Shown here: piece after piece, positions 1 through 11,354 of the stretch
Layout of the letters: each line of letters starts with the position of its first letter
Position numbering within the stretch: position 1 is the first letter of the stretch
DNA from: Diadema setosum
Taxonomy: Eukaryota > Echinodermata > Echinoidea > Diadematoida > Diadematidae
Assembly (NCBI RefSeq): GCF_964275005.1
Contig: NC_092692.1
Span: forward strand, 16,579,506 to 16,643,505
Direction: 5' to 3'
DNA: 64,000 nt
The notes under the pieces: generated by a model
The model's database searches: none
What the model was told of the DNA's origin: nothing
The model's input: only the letters and a program-made list of their open reading frames with translations
Translations under genes and position numbers: made by a program

Positions 1-589
1 GTGTGTTTGTGTATTTTTTTCCTTTATAGGTGAACATTGTTTGTATGACTGCTGTTAAATGCAAATACTCTTTAAGATAAAAAGTGATCTTGTCCAAGCC
101 AGTTCCCAATAAAGTCATACATTATTCTTGTTGGCTATCTGCACATAGTAATAGAATCAAGTATGGTGTGCAAAATCTTCAATCTCAGATCAGATTTTGA
201 TTTATCTACAGGTACGTTTTTGTCGTGTCTTGAATTCACCTTATGCATTCTTTACCAATCTTTAGTAATGCCACTGTTGAGAGAAGAAGTTTCTTGACAG
301 TCCTCTCAAAAATACTCTCTTAACTTTGTCACAGATGAGTGTATCCTTTGTTTTGCTTGCCAGGTTTATGCTGTTACATCATTGCACAACATTTTCCTCC
401 CTCTCACCCTTCTGCCCATTAGGGCAAGTGCCCATTTAATGCATAACTTGCTCATCAGGGAGCCATGACGTACCGGTAATAGATTTCCCAGTCCAGTGGG
501 CATGTGGTTCTGTGGTGCCCTAGCTGTGAAAGTACATGTATGACCTGTCCCTCGTGAAATTCATTCTGAAGCTTGTCATTTGTCGGCAG
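1..589. other. RRS1 intron sequence (5' side)
   Basis: This is AT-rich DNA ending in a good splice acceptor before position 590. I see no further RRS1 exon, such as the conserved PREKP block, so the preceding exon lies outside the window. No repeat was recognised. Confidence 0.6.
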
Positions 590-3500
590 GTGCCAAAGAA
601 GAGACCAGCCACAAAGTGGGAGCAGTATGCCAAGCTGAAGGGCATCCAGAAGAGGAGAAAGCCTGGAAAAGTCTGGGATGATGAAGAACAGGTTGGTACA
701 GTACAACCATGTAGGGCTACATGGTACAACTCTGGATGAGACAACAGCTCACCATTCATAATTTGAAATGTAGAGCATTAAAGAAAAAAAAAATCCCTCC
801 ACACAAAATGAAACATGGAAGGGTCCGGTCATATGCTGTGTGGCATACATTGCAGAAAGAGGAGCATGTGTCCAGTTGTATCAACATTACATTTGCAGTA
901 TTACTATTTTTCTTTTCTTCTTCTTTTGATATTTTTTTGTATTTTTATTGGCCACGGGCAGAATGTAAGGTACATGTACAGTACGCAAGTATTGTACAGT
1001 CACATGTTCATATTAAAGATGGATCATGTTACTATTGTCATTTCTTCAGTGTGGACTGACAAAGGCCAAATAGAAAATAATAAAACAGTAAACAACAACA
1101 AAAAAAGAAAGATAATTCATGTCTATACAATTGGAAGCTTGTCAAAGAGAATAAGAGATTATGTCTGTGTATACAGGATATCTGAGAGACTCCCTGTTTG
1201 TCTGTTATTTGTACACATCATGATTTTTCTTTGGTTTTGCATTGTCTTCCTTGTATAGAAATGGATCCCCCGCTATGGTTACAAGAGTAAGAATGACCTG
1301 AAACGTGACTGGATGCTAGAGGTGCCAGACAATGCAGGTAAATTTCACCGACCTTTAACCTCAACCTTTGGCGAATGAAAGCTCTGAAATAAAGTTCCTA
1401 ATTTTTTTAACTACTTGTAGCCAACATGTCAAATAATTGACATTGATTTACATTGTATCAGATGAAAATGTACCTATTGCATCATTAACTGCACCATATT
1501 CAATCTCTGTAGTGAAGAAGTTATCTTTTGAAAGTTTTTGTGGTTTGATAGGATGTCTGATACCCCCCCCCCCCCAAAAAAAAAGAAAAAGAAAAAAAAA
1601 AAGATAATATTAGGAAACACTTTTTTTTTTTCAAATTAAATCTACCTTTTCAAATACAAATAGGAATCGGAGCTCTGTTTTACTGTCTCAGTAAAAATCT
1701 GTGCCCTTTGCAAGCAAAACCTTTGCTAGCAGATCAGTTTTTGAAGCTGTCTCATTCATTTTGATCAATCAAGTTAGTCTATGTATCCATGTTCTTTCAT
1801 CAGGCCTATGTAGACCATGATGATTTACCAGTCTTGACATGTTTAACCCTTCTCGTCCTGTGTGTTGAAGATCCATATGAAGATCAGTTTGCCAAGAAGA
1901 AGAAAGCCAAGCAGGAGAGGGTTGCCAAAAATGAGCTTCAGAGACTCAGGAACATTGCGAGACAGAGGAAGGGGAAAGGTAATAATGACACACCCTGAGC
2001 GAAACATACTACAACATGTACAGAAGCTGCCTCCCTGCCTGCCCTGGGCAACTAAAACTCATTGGTTGGCAAGTGAAATAAATGACCTTGCATATTGCTC
2101 GGGCATGATTTGGCAAGCCAGCAAGTTTCACGTTATTACCTTTTTCAGATTTTTAGATTTTGGATGCATTCAGACATTCCTTTTCATCTGTCCAAATTTA
2201 AGCTTTTCAAGTGATCTAAATCTTAATTTCAGCATTATTTTTCCCATTTTGATTCAAATAATTTGACAATATGTCAACTACATTGTCACATTGTTTTGAA
2301 TACCAAATTACAGCTCAGCACAGATCATGCCCTTTAGAGTGTGCATAACAACTTACAGTACTTTGGTTTGTCAAATCCCAGCTTAGATACATGGATATTG
2401 TTTGACAAGATACATTGTTTTGCAAAATTTATGTCAGATATGCCATTTAGTTTGTTAGATAGTTAATATATTCAAAAACAAAACAAAACATTATTTCTTA
2501 CATAATTTTACCCTTGATAGTCGGAGAATGTTATCCACAATTTGTAGACAAGGTGTCATGGAAAATGATTCAAGTAGAGAGAAACAGGAAACAGTCAATC
2601 CTTTGGAACCGTAATATTGAAAATAGGTCAAAAGTACCAAAACAGACATGTTTTTTTTCTTGCCAATCAGGGCTGTGCTGGCATACATGTAAAAGCATGG
2701 TTTCATTGCCCCAAAGGGCAGTTTAGGTAAGAGGGAGAAATACACTGTACATTGTATATATGTGATGTTCGATCCTGTTCATAATGAAGGAAATTTCATT
2801 TTCATGTCATAGTTCAATATCATACAGAAACTACCTCACAACTGTAACTGGCAACAGTCAGAAACTTATCAGTACAGTTTAAGCCTTTATTGGTTATTGT
2901 TATATGATATACAGGTGTATAAGGGTCTGGACTAGAAATGACCAAATCCCCAGCTAAAGATGACAGCCCTAAAGTGATGAACATTTACCACAGTTCTTGT
3001 CACACATTTGTGGACTTGTGAAATTTCATTACTATAATAAATATTTTCTTTTATGATGTTTCGAAGATGAAAGTTTGTTTATTTGTTTGGTTGTCTGTAT
3101 TTGTGATTTTTATCCTTATTTTCACAGTTCCTGGAGTTGGGCTGACGCCAACAGAGAACCCCTCAAAGTCTCAAATTAACAAGGCAATTCATCTGTCTAA
3201 ACATTCAACAGCATCAATAGGCAAATTTGAAAACAAACTGGTAGGTACCTGAAGTCAAAACATTATATATGATTTTTCCCCTTACATTTTCTCATACTCC
3301 TGTGCCTTGTGTAATTTCAACCCTGAACTATAATATTTATTGTTGTTGGCATTAGAAGCCAGTGCATGCTGGCCAGTAATCTGGCTGAATTTTATCTATG
3401 GGTGATTTGAATGCTGAATTGAAGTGTCTGGCTCTGAAACTGAGATAATCTTTTTCAAGAAGTAAGGATGTCATACTTTCATGATTGCAAATGCAAATTG

Positions 3501-6500
3501 AGTGAAAACTAGCTGTCTGAGTCTGTTTTTTGCTTCAGAGCTGAAAGGATGTTTGTTGTGAAATACTTGATTGTTCTCCTTATAGTCAGTTCATATGGAT
3601 ACTCGAACTTATTATTAGGAAGGGATTTTAGACTTCTAGGCTACATAGAAAATAGAAATGTCAGTTAAGATGTAAGTTATTAAAACAATATGTAACGGTG
3701 TCCTGTAGCATCATGACGTGTCCATGTAGCATCGTGATAGTTAAAATCTGGTCCTAAAAGACAAATAAATGCAATTAGCTTGACCAAAATTTGATATAAT
3801 ATGCATAATTACTAGATTAGTCAGATAGCTAAATATCTTAACTCTCATTTCCACAGTTTTACTTTTAAAAGAAAATTACACAATGTGTCACTATGCTACG
3901 CGGTGTCCACCAAATGTAACAAAAAAGGACACCGCATAGCATCGTGATACATTTTGTAATTTTCTTTTAAAATTAAAACTCTGTACAGGAAATTTGAGAT
4001 ATTTAGCTATCTCATTCATATCTTGTAAATGCATATTGCATCAAATTTTGGTCAAGCTAATTGCCATAATTTGTCTCTCAGGACCAAATTTTAAAATATC
4101 ACGATGCTACATGGACACGTCACGATGCTACAGGACACTGTTACATATTGTTTAATAACTTCATCAAAATTGAGTCTGAATGGCACAAAATTTCCAGGAA
4201 AATGTGTGGCCTCAATGCAAATGTAAAGCCTACAAACAATAAATGTATAGCATAATTAATATTGAGTTATGCTGAAATGTATTTTTTAAATATCACGATG
4301 CTACATGGACACTGCCCCAACTTCATGGAATTACCCATGTATGTACAGTATAGAATGGTAGAAATATTGATGTGAATGTGCAATTTAGTATTCATGGAAG
4401 TGCCTTGATGATTTCTGTTCAAAAAGAAATGGAATGAGCAAGATTTATACAACGTCCAAGTAGATCCTTGTAATTTGATTGGAGGATTGTTGGTGACGTT
4501 ATATCAAATAAGTACTCCATTCAACGCGCCGTGCAATTTTGGTTCTATTTTTGCGTGCAACTTGGTTCGATTTTTTCGTTCTATTCCACGGTTCGAGAAA
4601 TTATTGTACGGTACTGCGTGTACTGTGTGTTGCATATTGAGGATCGCATGCAGCTAGCGCAGGTACGTGTGCGGTACATGCATGCGCGTACGTAGGCCTA
4701 CGTAGTGCTAGTGTACGTGTATGAGCGCTAGTATAGCTGTGACCTGTATCTACACTGATTGCACAAGCCAGAAAGAGAATAGCAGTGGATACACATGTAA
4801 GTATAGCTATATTTTTCATACATATATAGACTTCTAGGCCTACTTAGACCAAAAAGATCTACTTGGACGTTGTATAAATCAAATAGTGTATGGTCTTTAC
4901 TCGTGCAATGGAGCGAGATTTCGCACTCGGTGAAAGATGAGGCGCACTATTCAACTCGGCTTCGCCTCGTTGAATAGAGCGCCTCTATCTTTCACCTCGT
5001 GCGAAATCTCGTACCATTGCACTCGTGACCATTCACTATTTGTATACTATTCAATGGTTGTATTATGTCTGAGGATCTATCACACAATGAACAAGTTTTT
5101 ATACATTATTTTAACTTTCTTTATCAATAGCCTAAAGAACCTGATGTGAAAAATCTTGGAAAAAGAAGAAAGGTAAGCATATCGATAACATCTTTCGTTT
5201 ACCTTGGTGTACGTTTTTGTACACGCTGCTCCTCTAGCCCCTCCCACCCCTTCTAGGATACATTGTGCCCTTTTTTCACACAACTTGTCATCTATTATTT
5301 CTTAATAATTCATATTGACCGATTCGGGTTCGTTGAGGGCAGCAGACATTTTACGGCACAGGGCGCAGCCATAGTGGGTGTATCAGCCGACCCCCCCTGC
5401 TCTCCCCCACCCCCGGGCAACATGTTTATCATGCACTTGTAACAAAGGTCCGCGCACTAAGCAAGCATTTGCGCACTCAGTACGAGACGCCCATTGGCTA
5501 AAGCAGTTTTTCATTCTGCGCGCGTGCTAATGTAGGGAGAGGGGTGGGGGAGTGCGGAGGGGGGGTCGGCTGATACACCCACTACATTATGTATGGCTGC
5601 GCCCGTGCCAAAACTACACATAGCGCGTCACAGAATCGGTCAATACACGGACCTTCTGTTGTGTTTTTATTTTCTCCAGCTCTTGGATTAAAAACAACAA
5701 CAATAACAATAATAACAGTAGTATGACTGATGCTTTGTTCACAGCACTTTCTTACATAAAGACTTAAGCCAACCCTGCTTGGGCATTTGCCAGGATGGAT
5801 GCTTAAAGAAAGATATTGCTGAACATCTAAATGATATGAGTCTAATTAAAACTACTCTTTTAGTAGTGTCAGTGAAATATGAACCAGGGGGGCATTTCAT
5901 GAAGCATTTTGTCCGACAACTTGTCGGACATATTTGCTCTCAGCCAATCAGATGCAAGAATTTCAGTAGCTTTTAACATTTTGTCAGACGAAATATCTGA
6001 CAAAATGCTTTATGAAATGCCCCCCCCCCCCCCAGGAGTTTATATTTGAGCACTGGACATCATGTGTGTACAGTCCCGACTCACTGTAGCTTCTTTTCCT
6101 GATTCCGCCTTGTGGATACTAATGGTAGTATTTTTGTCAGCACCAAACTCTTTTATCTCTCAGCACTGTAATTCTATTGTTGACATGTATGAGGAGTTGT
6201 ATGACTGAGTCCGTATTTCTGTCTTGTGTGTCCATTTGTGACATCATGTGAAGCCAGTAATATGATTGCTAAAGGAAAGAATTCTCAAGATGACTTTAAG
6301 AGAGTGATGAATGTCTTATAGATAGTTTGTTATTGACTATTATATCCCTCATAAATTGCTTCTCGTCCTCTGATTGGTCGAGAGCATTGAAAACGACGAA
6401 ACATATTTCTACCATACAAATCCGCGTCTCGCTATTCTCCCTACTGAAATAGTAAAAAGAACTATATCACGCTGGTGAATTTCGCGCCTTTTTTGCTTTA

Positions 6501-9500
6501 CGTCGCGATGTGAAAGATTTCACGTGTTAATGAATGGGTATCGCAGCACTTTGCTTCGCGAGAGATTTCATGCACAAATGAATGGTATCGCAGCGCCTTC
6601 ACTTCGCGAGAACCACACAGTCAATTTTCATGCACAAATGAATGAGTATGACACACGGTAGACAATACACTCGATACGTGTTACGTTTAGAGAAAATAAC
6701 AGACTCACCCAGAGAGATTCTTATAAAGCTCTCTTTCTACCTAAAAGGATGCCCATGGCGTTGTGGAATAGAATATTACGTTACAACAGAGTAGGCGTTA
6801 TTGTAGATCTATAGCAAACATGGGCTCTAGATTCTAGAGATCTTTACGTACCGTAGATCTTGGCCTCATAAAGACCCCCTATAGAGATATTGGAAGGTCG
6901 TTCCAAAGTTTTGGAGCCATGTATGAGAAAGTATGATCCCCTAACTATGGTATGCTAGATTCGAGGTAAGTGTCTATGCCTGTCCCAGTGTAGGACTGCC
7001 TGTAAATTTGGGGAGTTCATGCTTCACCGCTTGAAATTTGGTCTTGCAGTTCATAAACTCGAGCGACCCACCCAAAAGATGTTGACAATAATGTAGTAGA
7101 CAGATTTAACAGGTTAGGCCTGCTTAACTATTTTTCGTGTAAGTTAAATCTAGCTAAGCCTATTTCTACCTGTCTAACCGTAGTTCCCGTAATCTGATCC
7201 TTTAGAAATCCTAGTAGAGTCTATCAGTTATTTGAGTAACGTTAGACTCGTCTAGGCTAGTAAGTAGGAGTCTGAGACGTGTTAGAACACGAATCACACA
7301 AATTTACGATGGCACTTAAGCCAGATCTAACGTTCGACTTGCCGTTACTGAATGTTCTACCCAAATTTACAATGTATACTTGCATTTTCCCGCAAAGGAT
7401 AGTCCATATTCATGTATAGACAGCTAGAAAACGCTAGAAAGACAATAGAAAACATAACAACAGCTGCAGCTCACATCGTTGATCAGCTCAAGCACGCCGA
7501 CGTACATGTCACCAGATAGGCGTATTGCATGCATGAAGCGCGTACTGAGTTTGCAGTTTGCGCATGTTTACCAGTACGTTGTACAGCAGTGCACTGCGCC
7601 TGAGTGCGCAGTTGTCTCTTCATAATACGCGTATGCGCTGCTGCTTTCCCAAGCATGATTGACCTGTGAACCTTCTCAAAAAGAGTGAGTCAGGGATGCT
7701 CTAAAAAGGGTAAATTACAGAATACCAGCAGTCAATTACTCTATTCATTGGGAGGGATATAAATTGGTATATATAATTGGTATCTATGATGATCTATAGG
7801 TGTAGTTATGCAAGACACTCCTTGTGTTTGTACTTGACAAAGCGTTGCCATGGTAACCGCATGTTTTCTTCGAAATCTTGTGGAGTGTACAACTTCCACA
7901 GTTTTGAAGCAATTGAAATCAAATTTGGTAGGCATTATGGCCTTGAGGCATAGATGTGGAACACATAACTTTTGTGTTTGTCGTGGCCATGGTAACCATA
8001 ATTTTACCAAAACCTTGTGGATTGAATAACTTCCACATCATTCAAGCAAGCAATTAAGGTCAAATTTAGTATGTATGATGATTGGGAGGTGTAGTTATGC
8101 AAGACACCAATGTGTTAATATAAGAAAAATGTGTTGCCATGGTAACCAATCATTTTAGTATCAAATTGAACCATTTGATCTATGAAGGTGAAATTTGATG
8201 TGTATGATGCTCTTTAAGTGTAGTTTTGCAAAATGTCCTTTGTATTTGTATCGGACAATGCGTTGCCATGGTAACCTCATTTTTTTTTTTTAAATCCTGT
8301 GGAGTGAACTTTTTCCACAGTTTTCAAGCAATTGAACCCAAATTTGGTAGGCATTATGGCCCTGAGGTATAGATGTGGAACACATAATTTTTGTGTTTGT
8401 CACACAAACCGTTGCCAAGGTAACCACAACTTTACCAAAACCTTGCAGATCGAATAACTTTTCCATCATTCAAGCAATAAAAGTCAAATTTAATATGTAT
8501 CATGATCTAGAAGTGTAGTTTTGCAAGACACCAATGTGTTAGTTTAAGGAAAATGTGTTGCCATGGTAACCACTCATTTTTGTATCAAAATAAACCATTC
8601 AAGCTATGAAGGTCATATTTGGCATGTATGATGGTCTTTAAGAGTAGTTATGCAAAATGTCCCTTGTGTTTGTATCAGACAATGCATTGCCATGGTACAT
8701 GTAACCACACTTTTTACCCAAACCTTGTGGAACTCAGTGTCAACTCTGTAATTGTACAGTAAACTAAAATTATTCTGTTTCCAATTTGACAAGTGCACAA
8801 ACTTTGTATTAACGTCATTTCCCTCATGACATCACATACTATAAAGCAACACTAGGGGCGGGGGTATTAATCACCTTCAGTGATAATTCTAGTTGGGGCC
8901 CAGATTCTATATTGTTTGCTTTTGATTTGTTTGTTAAGTTGTTGTGACCTTAAAGGACAAGTTCACCTTCATTAACATAAGGATTGAGAGAATGTAGCAA
9001 TACACTGTATTAGTAGAACACATCATTGAAAGTTTGAGGAAAATCGGACAATTCGTTCAAAAGTTATGAATTTTTTAAGTTTTTGTGCAGTCATCGCTGG
9101 ATGAGAAGACTACTACAGTGTATGATGTCACATGCGTACAACAATATAAGGAAAATAATAGAGAATTTTACAAAATTTCATCTTTTGAAAAAAGTACACA
9201 TTCCCTTGACTCGTTACTGACATATGTTATGGGTGATATTATTCCCATTGCCTTTAGAAAGAGGCAAGTCAAGTGCTCTTTTATTATGCGAAAAAAGTGA
9301 AAATATGTTGAATTTTCTTTACATTTTCTTTATACTGTTGTACTCATATGACATCACGAGCCTTAGTAGTCTCCTCATCCAGCGGTTCCAACACAAAAAT
9401 TTTAAAAATTCATAACTTTTGCATCGATTGTCCAATTTTCCTCAAACTTTCACTGATGTGTTCTACTAATATTGCTGCATTCTCTCAATCCTTATGTTTA

Positions 9501-11354
9501 TGAAGGTGAACTTGTCCTTTAAGGTTTGTGTGGTTGATTTTGCCAAAAAAGGAACATTTACATACTTTCTTTTTTTTTTAAACTTAGCAAGTTAGGGATA
9601 ATAGCCAGTGGGATGATGGTGAATTACTATTATATCCATTTTTTACTTTGTCTTTTCATGGCTTCAGTTTGACCCCGTGATGGGTTCACTGAAGAAGGAA
9701 CATGATCTCCAGAGGGATGTCATAGCTGGTCTGATGAGAGGCAAGCCAGAGATGAATGTAACCAAGGTGAGATTCTCATTCTGTTTTTCCCTTAACCCTA
9801 CTACGTACTGAATTCTAAAATCCCCACAGACTTAGTGCATAGACCACCTATAGTTCCCACAGGGAACAGGTTAATTTCCTTGCCAGTTGTGGATCTCTTT
9901 GGATCATTAACTCTCTATGTGCCATGGTGTAAACCCCCTGTGTGCCAAGTTATTCTGAGACAGCAATGTAGTCCTGCTTTGGGAAAACATCCTGTTTTTC
10001 CAAACTATGTAACTTTTATAGATTTCTGTTACGTACCCTCGACATGTAATGAGCCAAGTTGAAGGGAAAATACCAATCTTTGGTTTGATGTAAATTGTAT
10101 GAGAGATCTACAAGTATTATTCTTTCAAATGACCAGTAAATGCATTATTGTTGAGCCATTTCTTTTGCCTACAATACAGTTACAGAAAGTTAGAATTTGC
10201 TTGCAAATCAAGTAAGGAACACTGCCTGATAATCAATCACCACTTGAAATGCAAGCTACATGTACGTGTGATAGGAATGGAACCACAAGAAATGCTTTCA
10301 TTGTACCGTGGCATTTGGTGATTTATTGAATGGTTTGGGCGGATTTGTGCGTTCGAGCAGAATATGCGAAGTTGGCATGCCTTCAACTGAGTCAGGTGTG
10401 CGAATGTGACACATAGAGTTAATGGGGGAAATCCTCCTTTAATACATGACATAGCAGTAATACTTGTTAGATGCCTTTTTAACAAAGTGTTTGTCCCCGT
10501 GTTCAAAATCTTTGTGCAAGTAATGAATCTTCTGCATTTATTGCCTATTGCCATTGCCACACAAAAGTCTTTTTGTCAGCCTCTTTTCATGTCTCAGACA
10601 TGCAGCAAGTAGCATAGCAAGTCTGGGAACTTCTCCTTTCATAGATAGACTTTCTATTTATTGAGATTCCCACAAATTGGCTACCATCATGATACTGAAT
10701 TTCAAAGTTGATTTCTTTTCACATTCATCTGTCTATGTGCAGATATGCTGATATGTCAAGCCCTCAAATGCAATAATGTAGTAATTTCATAGAGCAAAGT
10801 TGCATTGCTTTGGGATACAGGTGATAAATGGAGACTCAAAAGATTTACCCTGGACTAATTTTGCATATTTTGAAGCAGTTCCCTGCTCAAAATGCAACAA
10901 ATTTGTACATGTAACATACATGTAAGTGTTGTTTGTTCTTTTGATTGCTTATGGATAAATCATATGCTGTTCAGACATCAGTTCTACACTATTATTGTGT
11001 TGATTTCATTTTAAACCAGCAGTTATTGATGAATATTGTGATAGGACACTCTCAAAAAGTGAGGTCCCTTGGCTTTAAAAATGACTAACTTGTCATGTTA
11101 TTGTAAATGTTTATAAAGGGGAAATGAATATTAAGTGAATAAACGACCTTGAATTGTGCCCACCTCTTCCTTCACTGCATACCCTCCAGGCGGTCAACAG
11201 ACAGATCCGGGAGGAGCAGGAAGGAGCTGCTGCGGAGAGGCAGACAGGCAAGAAAGGGGGCAAGCGTGGGAAGGAGAAGGGATCCCGGAAAGCCCTGCCG
11301 AAGACAGCCGGCAGGAAAAGGACCAAAGGAGGCAAACGGGGAAAGAAGCGGTGA
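590..11354 (+). CDS. RRS1: RRS1 ribosome biogenesis regulatory protein, 3' seven exons (5' end outside window)
   Basis: RRS1 is a nucleolar factor that, with RPF2, brings 5S RNP (5S rRNA, uL18, uL5) into the pre-60S subunit. Seven exons splice cleanly: 590-691, 1259-1337, 1871-1978, 3128-3240, 5131-5172, 9668-9766 and 11190-11354 (TGA at 11352). All introns are GT-AG and the phases agree. They give 235 residues that align in order with human RRS1: TKWEQYAKLKGI, KVWDDEEQKWIPRYGYK, LEVPDNADPYEDQFAKKKK, RVAKNELQRLRNIAR, STASIGKF, LPKEPDVKNLGKRRKF, and a Lys/Arg/Gly-rich tail like the human nucleolar tail. The human protein has 365 residues, so roughly the N-terminal third, with the promoter, is missing to the left. 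The human gene is intronless, whereas here there are at least six introns. Identification is by remembered family sequence; I consider it secure. Confidence 0.95.
692..3127. other. RRS1 introns, no recognised element
   Basis: Apart from exons 1259-1337 and 1871-1978, this stretch is AT-rich intron with short homopolymer tracts (poly-C then poly-A near 1563-1604). Open frames of up to 147 codons here lack any family resemblance and cross the splice sites, so they are chance. Confidence 0.6.
3691..4149. repeat. Fold-back (hairpin) element with repeated terminal motif
   Basis: The sequence is a long imperfect palindrome, with arms about 3691-3912 and 3926-4149 meeting at a short loop near 3915-3925. 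The ends carry the motif GTGTCCATGTAGCATCGTGA, preceded by GGTGTCCTGTAGCATCATGA, with inverted equivalents at the right end. A solitary copy of the motif (inverted) lies at about 4291-4312. The palindrome continues into the flanks (AACAATATGTAAC / GTTACATATTGTT). There is no coding capacity. It lies in the RRS1 intron between 3240 and 5131 and looks like a non-autonomous DNA transposon. Confidence 0.8.
4442..4880. mobile_element. Non-autonomous DNA element with perfect 25-bp terminal inverted repeats
   Basis: Positions 4442-4466 and 4856-4880 are perfect reverse complements over 25 bp (outer end GATTTATACAACGTCC). The 439-bp unit has no transposase. The interior is unrelated between arms and contains alternating purine/pyrimidine runs such as GTACGTGTGCGGTACATGC. 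No clear target-site duplication was seen. The right end directly abuts a separate hairpin element at 4881. Confidence 0.8.
4881..5041. repeat. 161-bp hairpin MITE
   Basis: The two halves are near-complete reverse complements: AAATAGTGTATGGTC at the left and its inverted match ending CACTATTT at the right, with TGCAATGGAGCGAGATTTCG mirrored in the right arm. The centre is AACTCGGCTTCGCCTCGTT. It is non-coding and lies in the RRS1 intron just upstream of exon 5131-5172. Confidence 0.8.
5314..5644. repeat. Inverted-repeat MITE, 331 bp
   Basis: The termini ATTGACCGATTC (5314-5325) and GAATCGGTCAAT (5633-5644) are perfect inverted repeats. A second inverted pair lies inside: GGGTGTATCAGCCGACCCCC near 5378-5397 and its inverse near 5564-5583. 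The core is C-rich. No coding capacity. Confidence 0.8.
5887..6024. repeat. Hairpin MITE with GGGGGCATTTCATGAAGC ends
   Basis: The left end GGCATTTCATGAAGCATTTT mirrors AAAATGCTTTATGAAATGCC at the right. A second, shorter inverted pair (TGTCCGACAACTTGTCGGACA) forms an inner hairpin. The core contains CAGCCAATCAGATGCAAGAA. A decayed relative lies at about 35515-35602. Confidence 0.8.
6030..7739. other. RRS1 intron, no clear element
   Basis: I see no gene here. A loosely repeated segment at about 6490-6655 contains three approximate copies of a block with ATGAATGGTATCGCAGC and TTCGCGAGA. The remainder is AT-rich unique-looking DNA with several TAGATCT-type short repeats. Confidence 0.5.
7741..8720. 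repeat. Tandem repeat (~140-bp units) with an X-box palindrome in each unit
   Basis: Seven diverged units each carry GTTGCCATGGTAACC or a close variant, at 7844-7858, 7983-7997, 8133-8147, 8262-8276, 8411-8425, 8557-8571 and about 8686-8704. The spacings (139, 150, 129, 149, 146, ~129) repeat in threes, so the array looks like a higher-order repeat of about 420 bp. Conserved flanks include TGTAGTTATGCAAGACAC and CAAATTTGGTAGGCATTATG. The palindrome matches the consensus X-box bound by RFX factors. It is intronic in RRS1. Confidence 0.8.
8948..9524. mobile_element. TTAA-flanked inverted-repeat MITE (family A)
   Basis: Long terminal inverted repeats run inward from TTAAAGGACAAGTTCACCTT at about 8950 and AAGGTGAACTTGTCCTTTAA ending at 9522. 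They are mirrored for about 150 bp, including AGGATTGAGAGAATG and TTCCTCAAACTTTCA. TTAA at both borders (8950-8953, 9519-9522) is consistent with a piggyBac-type target duplication (inference). Diverged partial copies occur at about 27104-27380 and 45165-45360. No transposase. Confidence 0.85.
9907..10422. mobile_element. TTAA-flanked MITE (family B), copy 1
   Basis: The ends are TTAACTCTCTATGTG (9907-) and CACATAGAGTTAA (ending 10422), again with TTAA borders. The interior includes GGTGTAAACCCCCTGTG and GCATATTCTGC (inverted). A second copy lies in the opposite orientation at 62174-62696, which supports a dispersed mobile family. This copy is intronic in RRS1, between exons 9668-9766 and 11190-11354. 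Confidence 0.85.
10423..11189. other. RRS1 last intron, nothing recognised
   Basis: AT-rich intron ending in the acceptor ACCCTCCAG before the final exon at 11190. No repeat or exon was recognised. Confidence 0.6.

Noticed and set aside
815-1258. 147-codon open frame between RRS1 exons
   Set aside because: It lies in a confirmed GT-AG intron and shows no similarity to any family I know.
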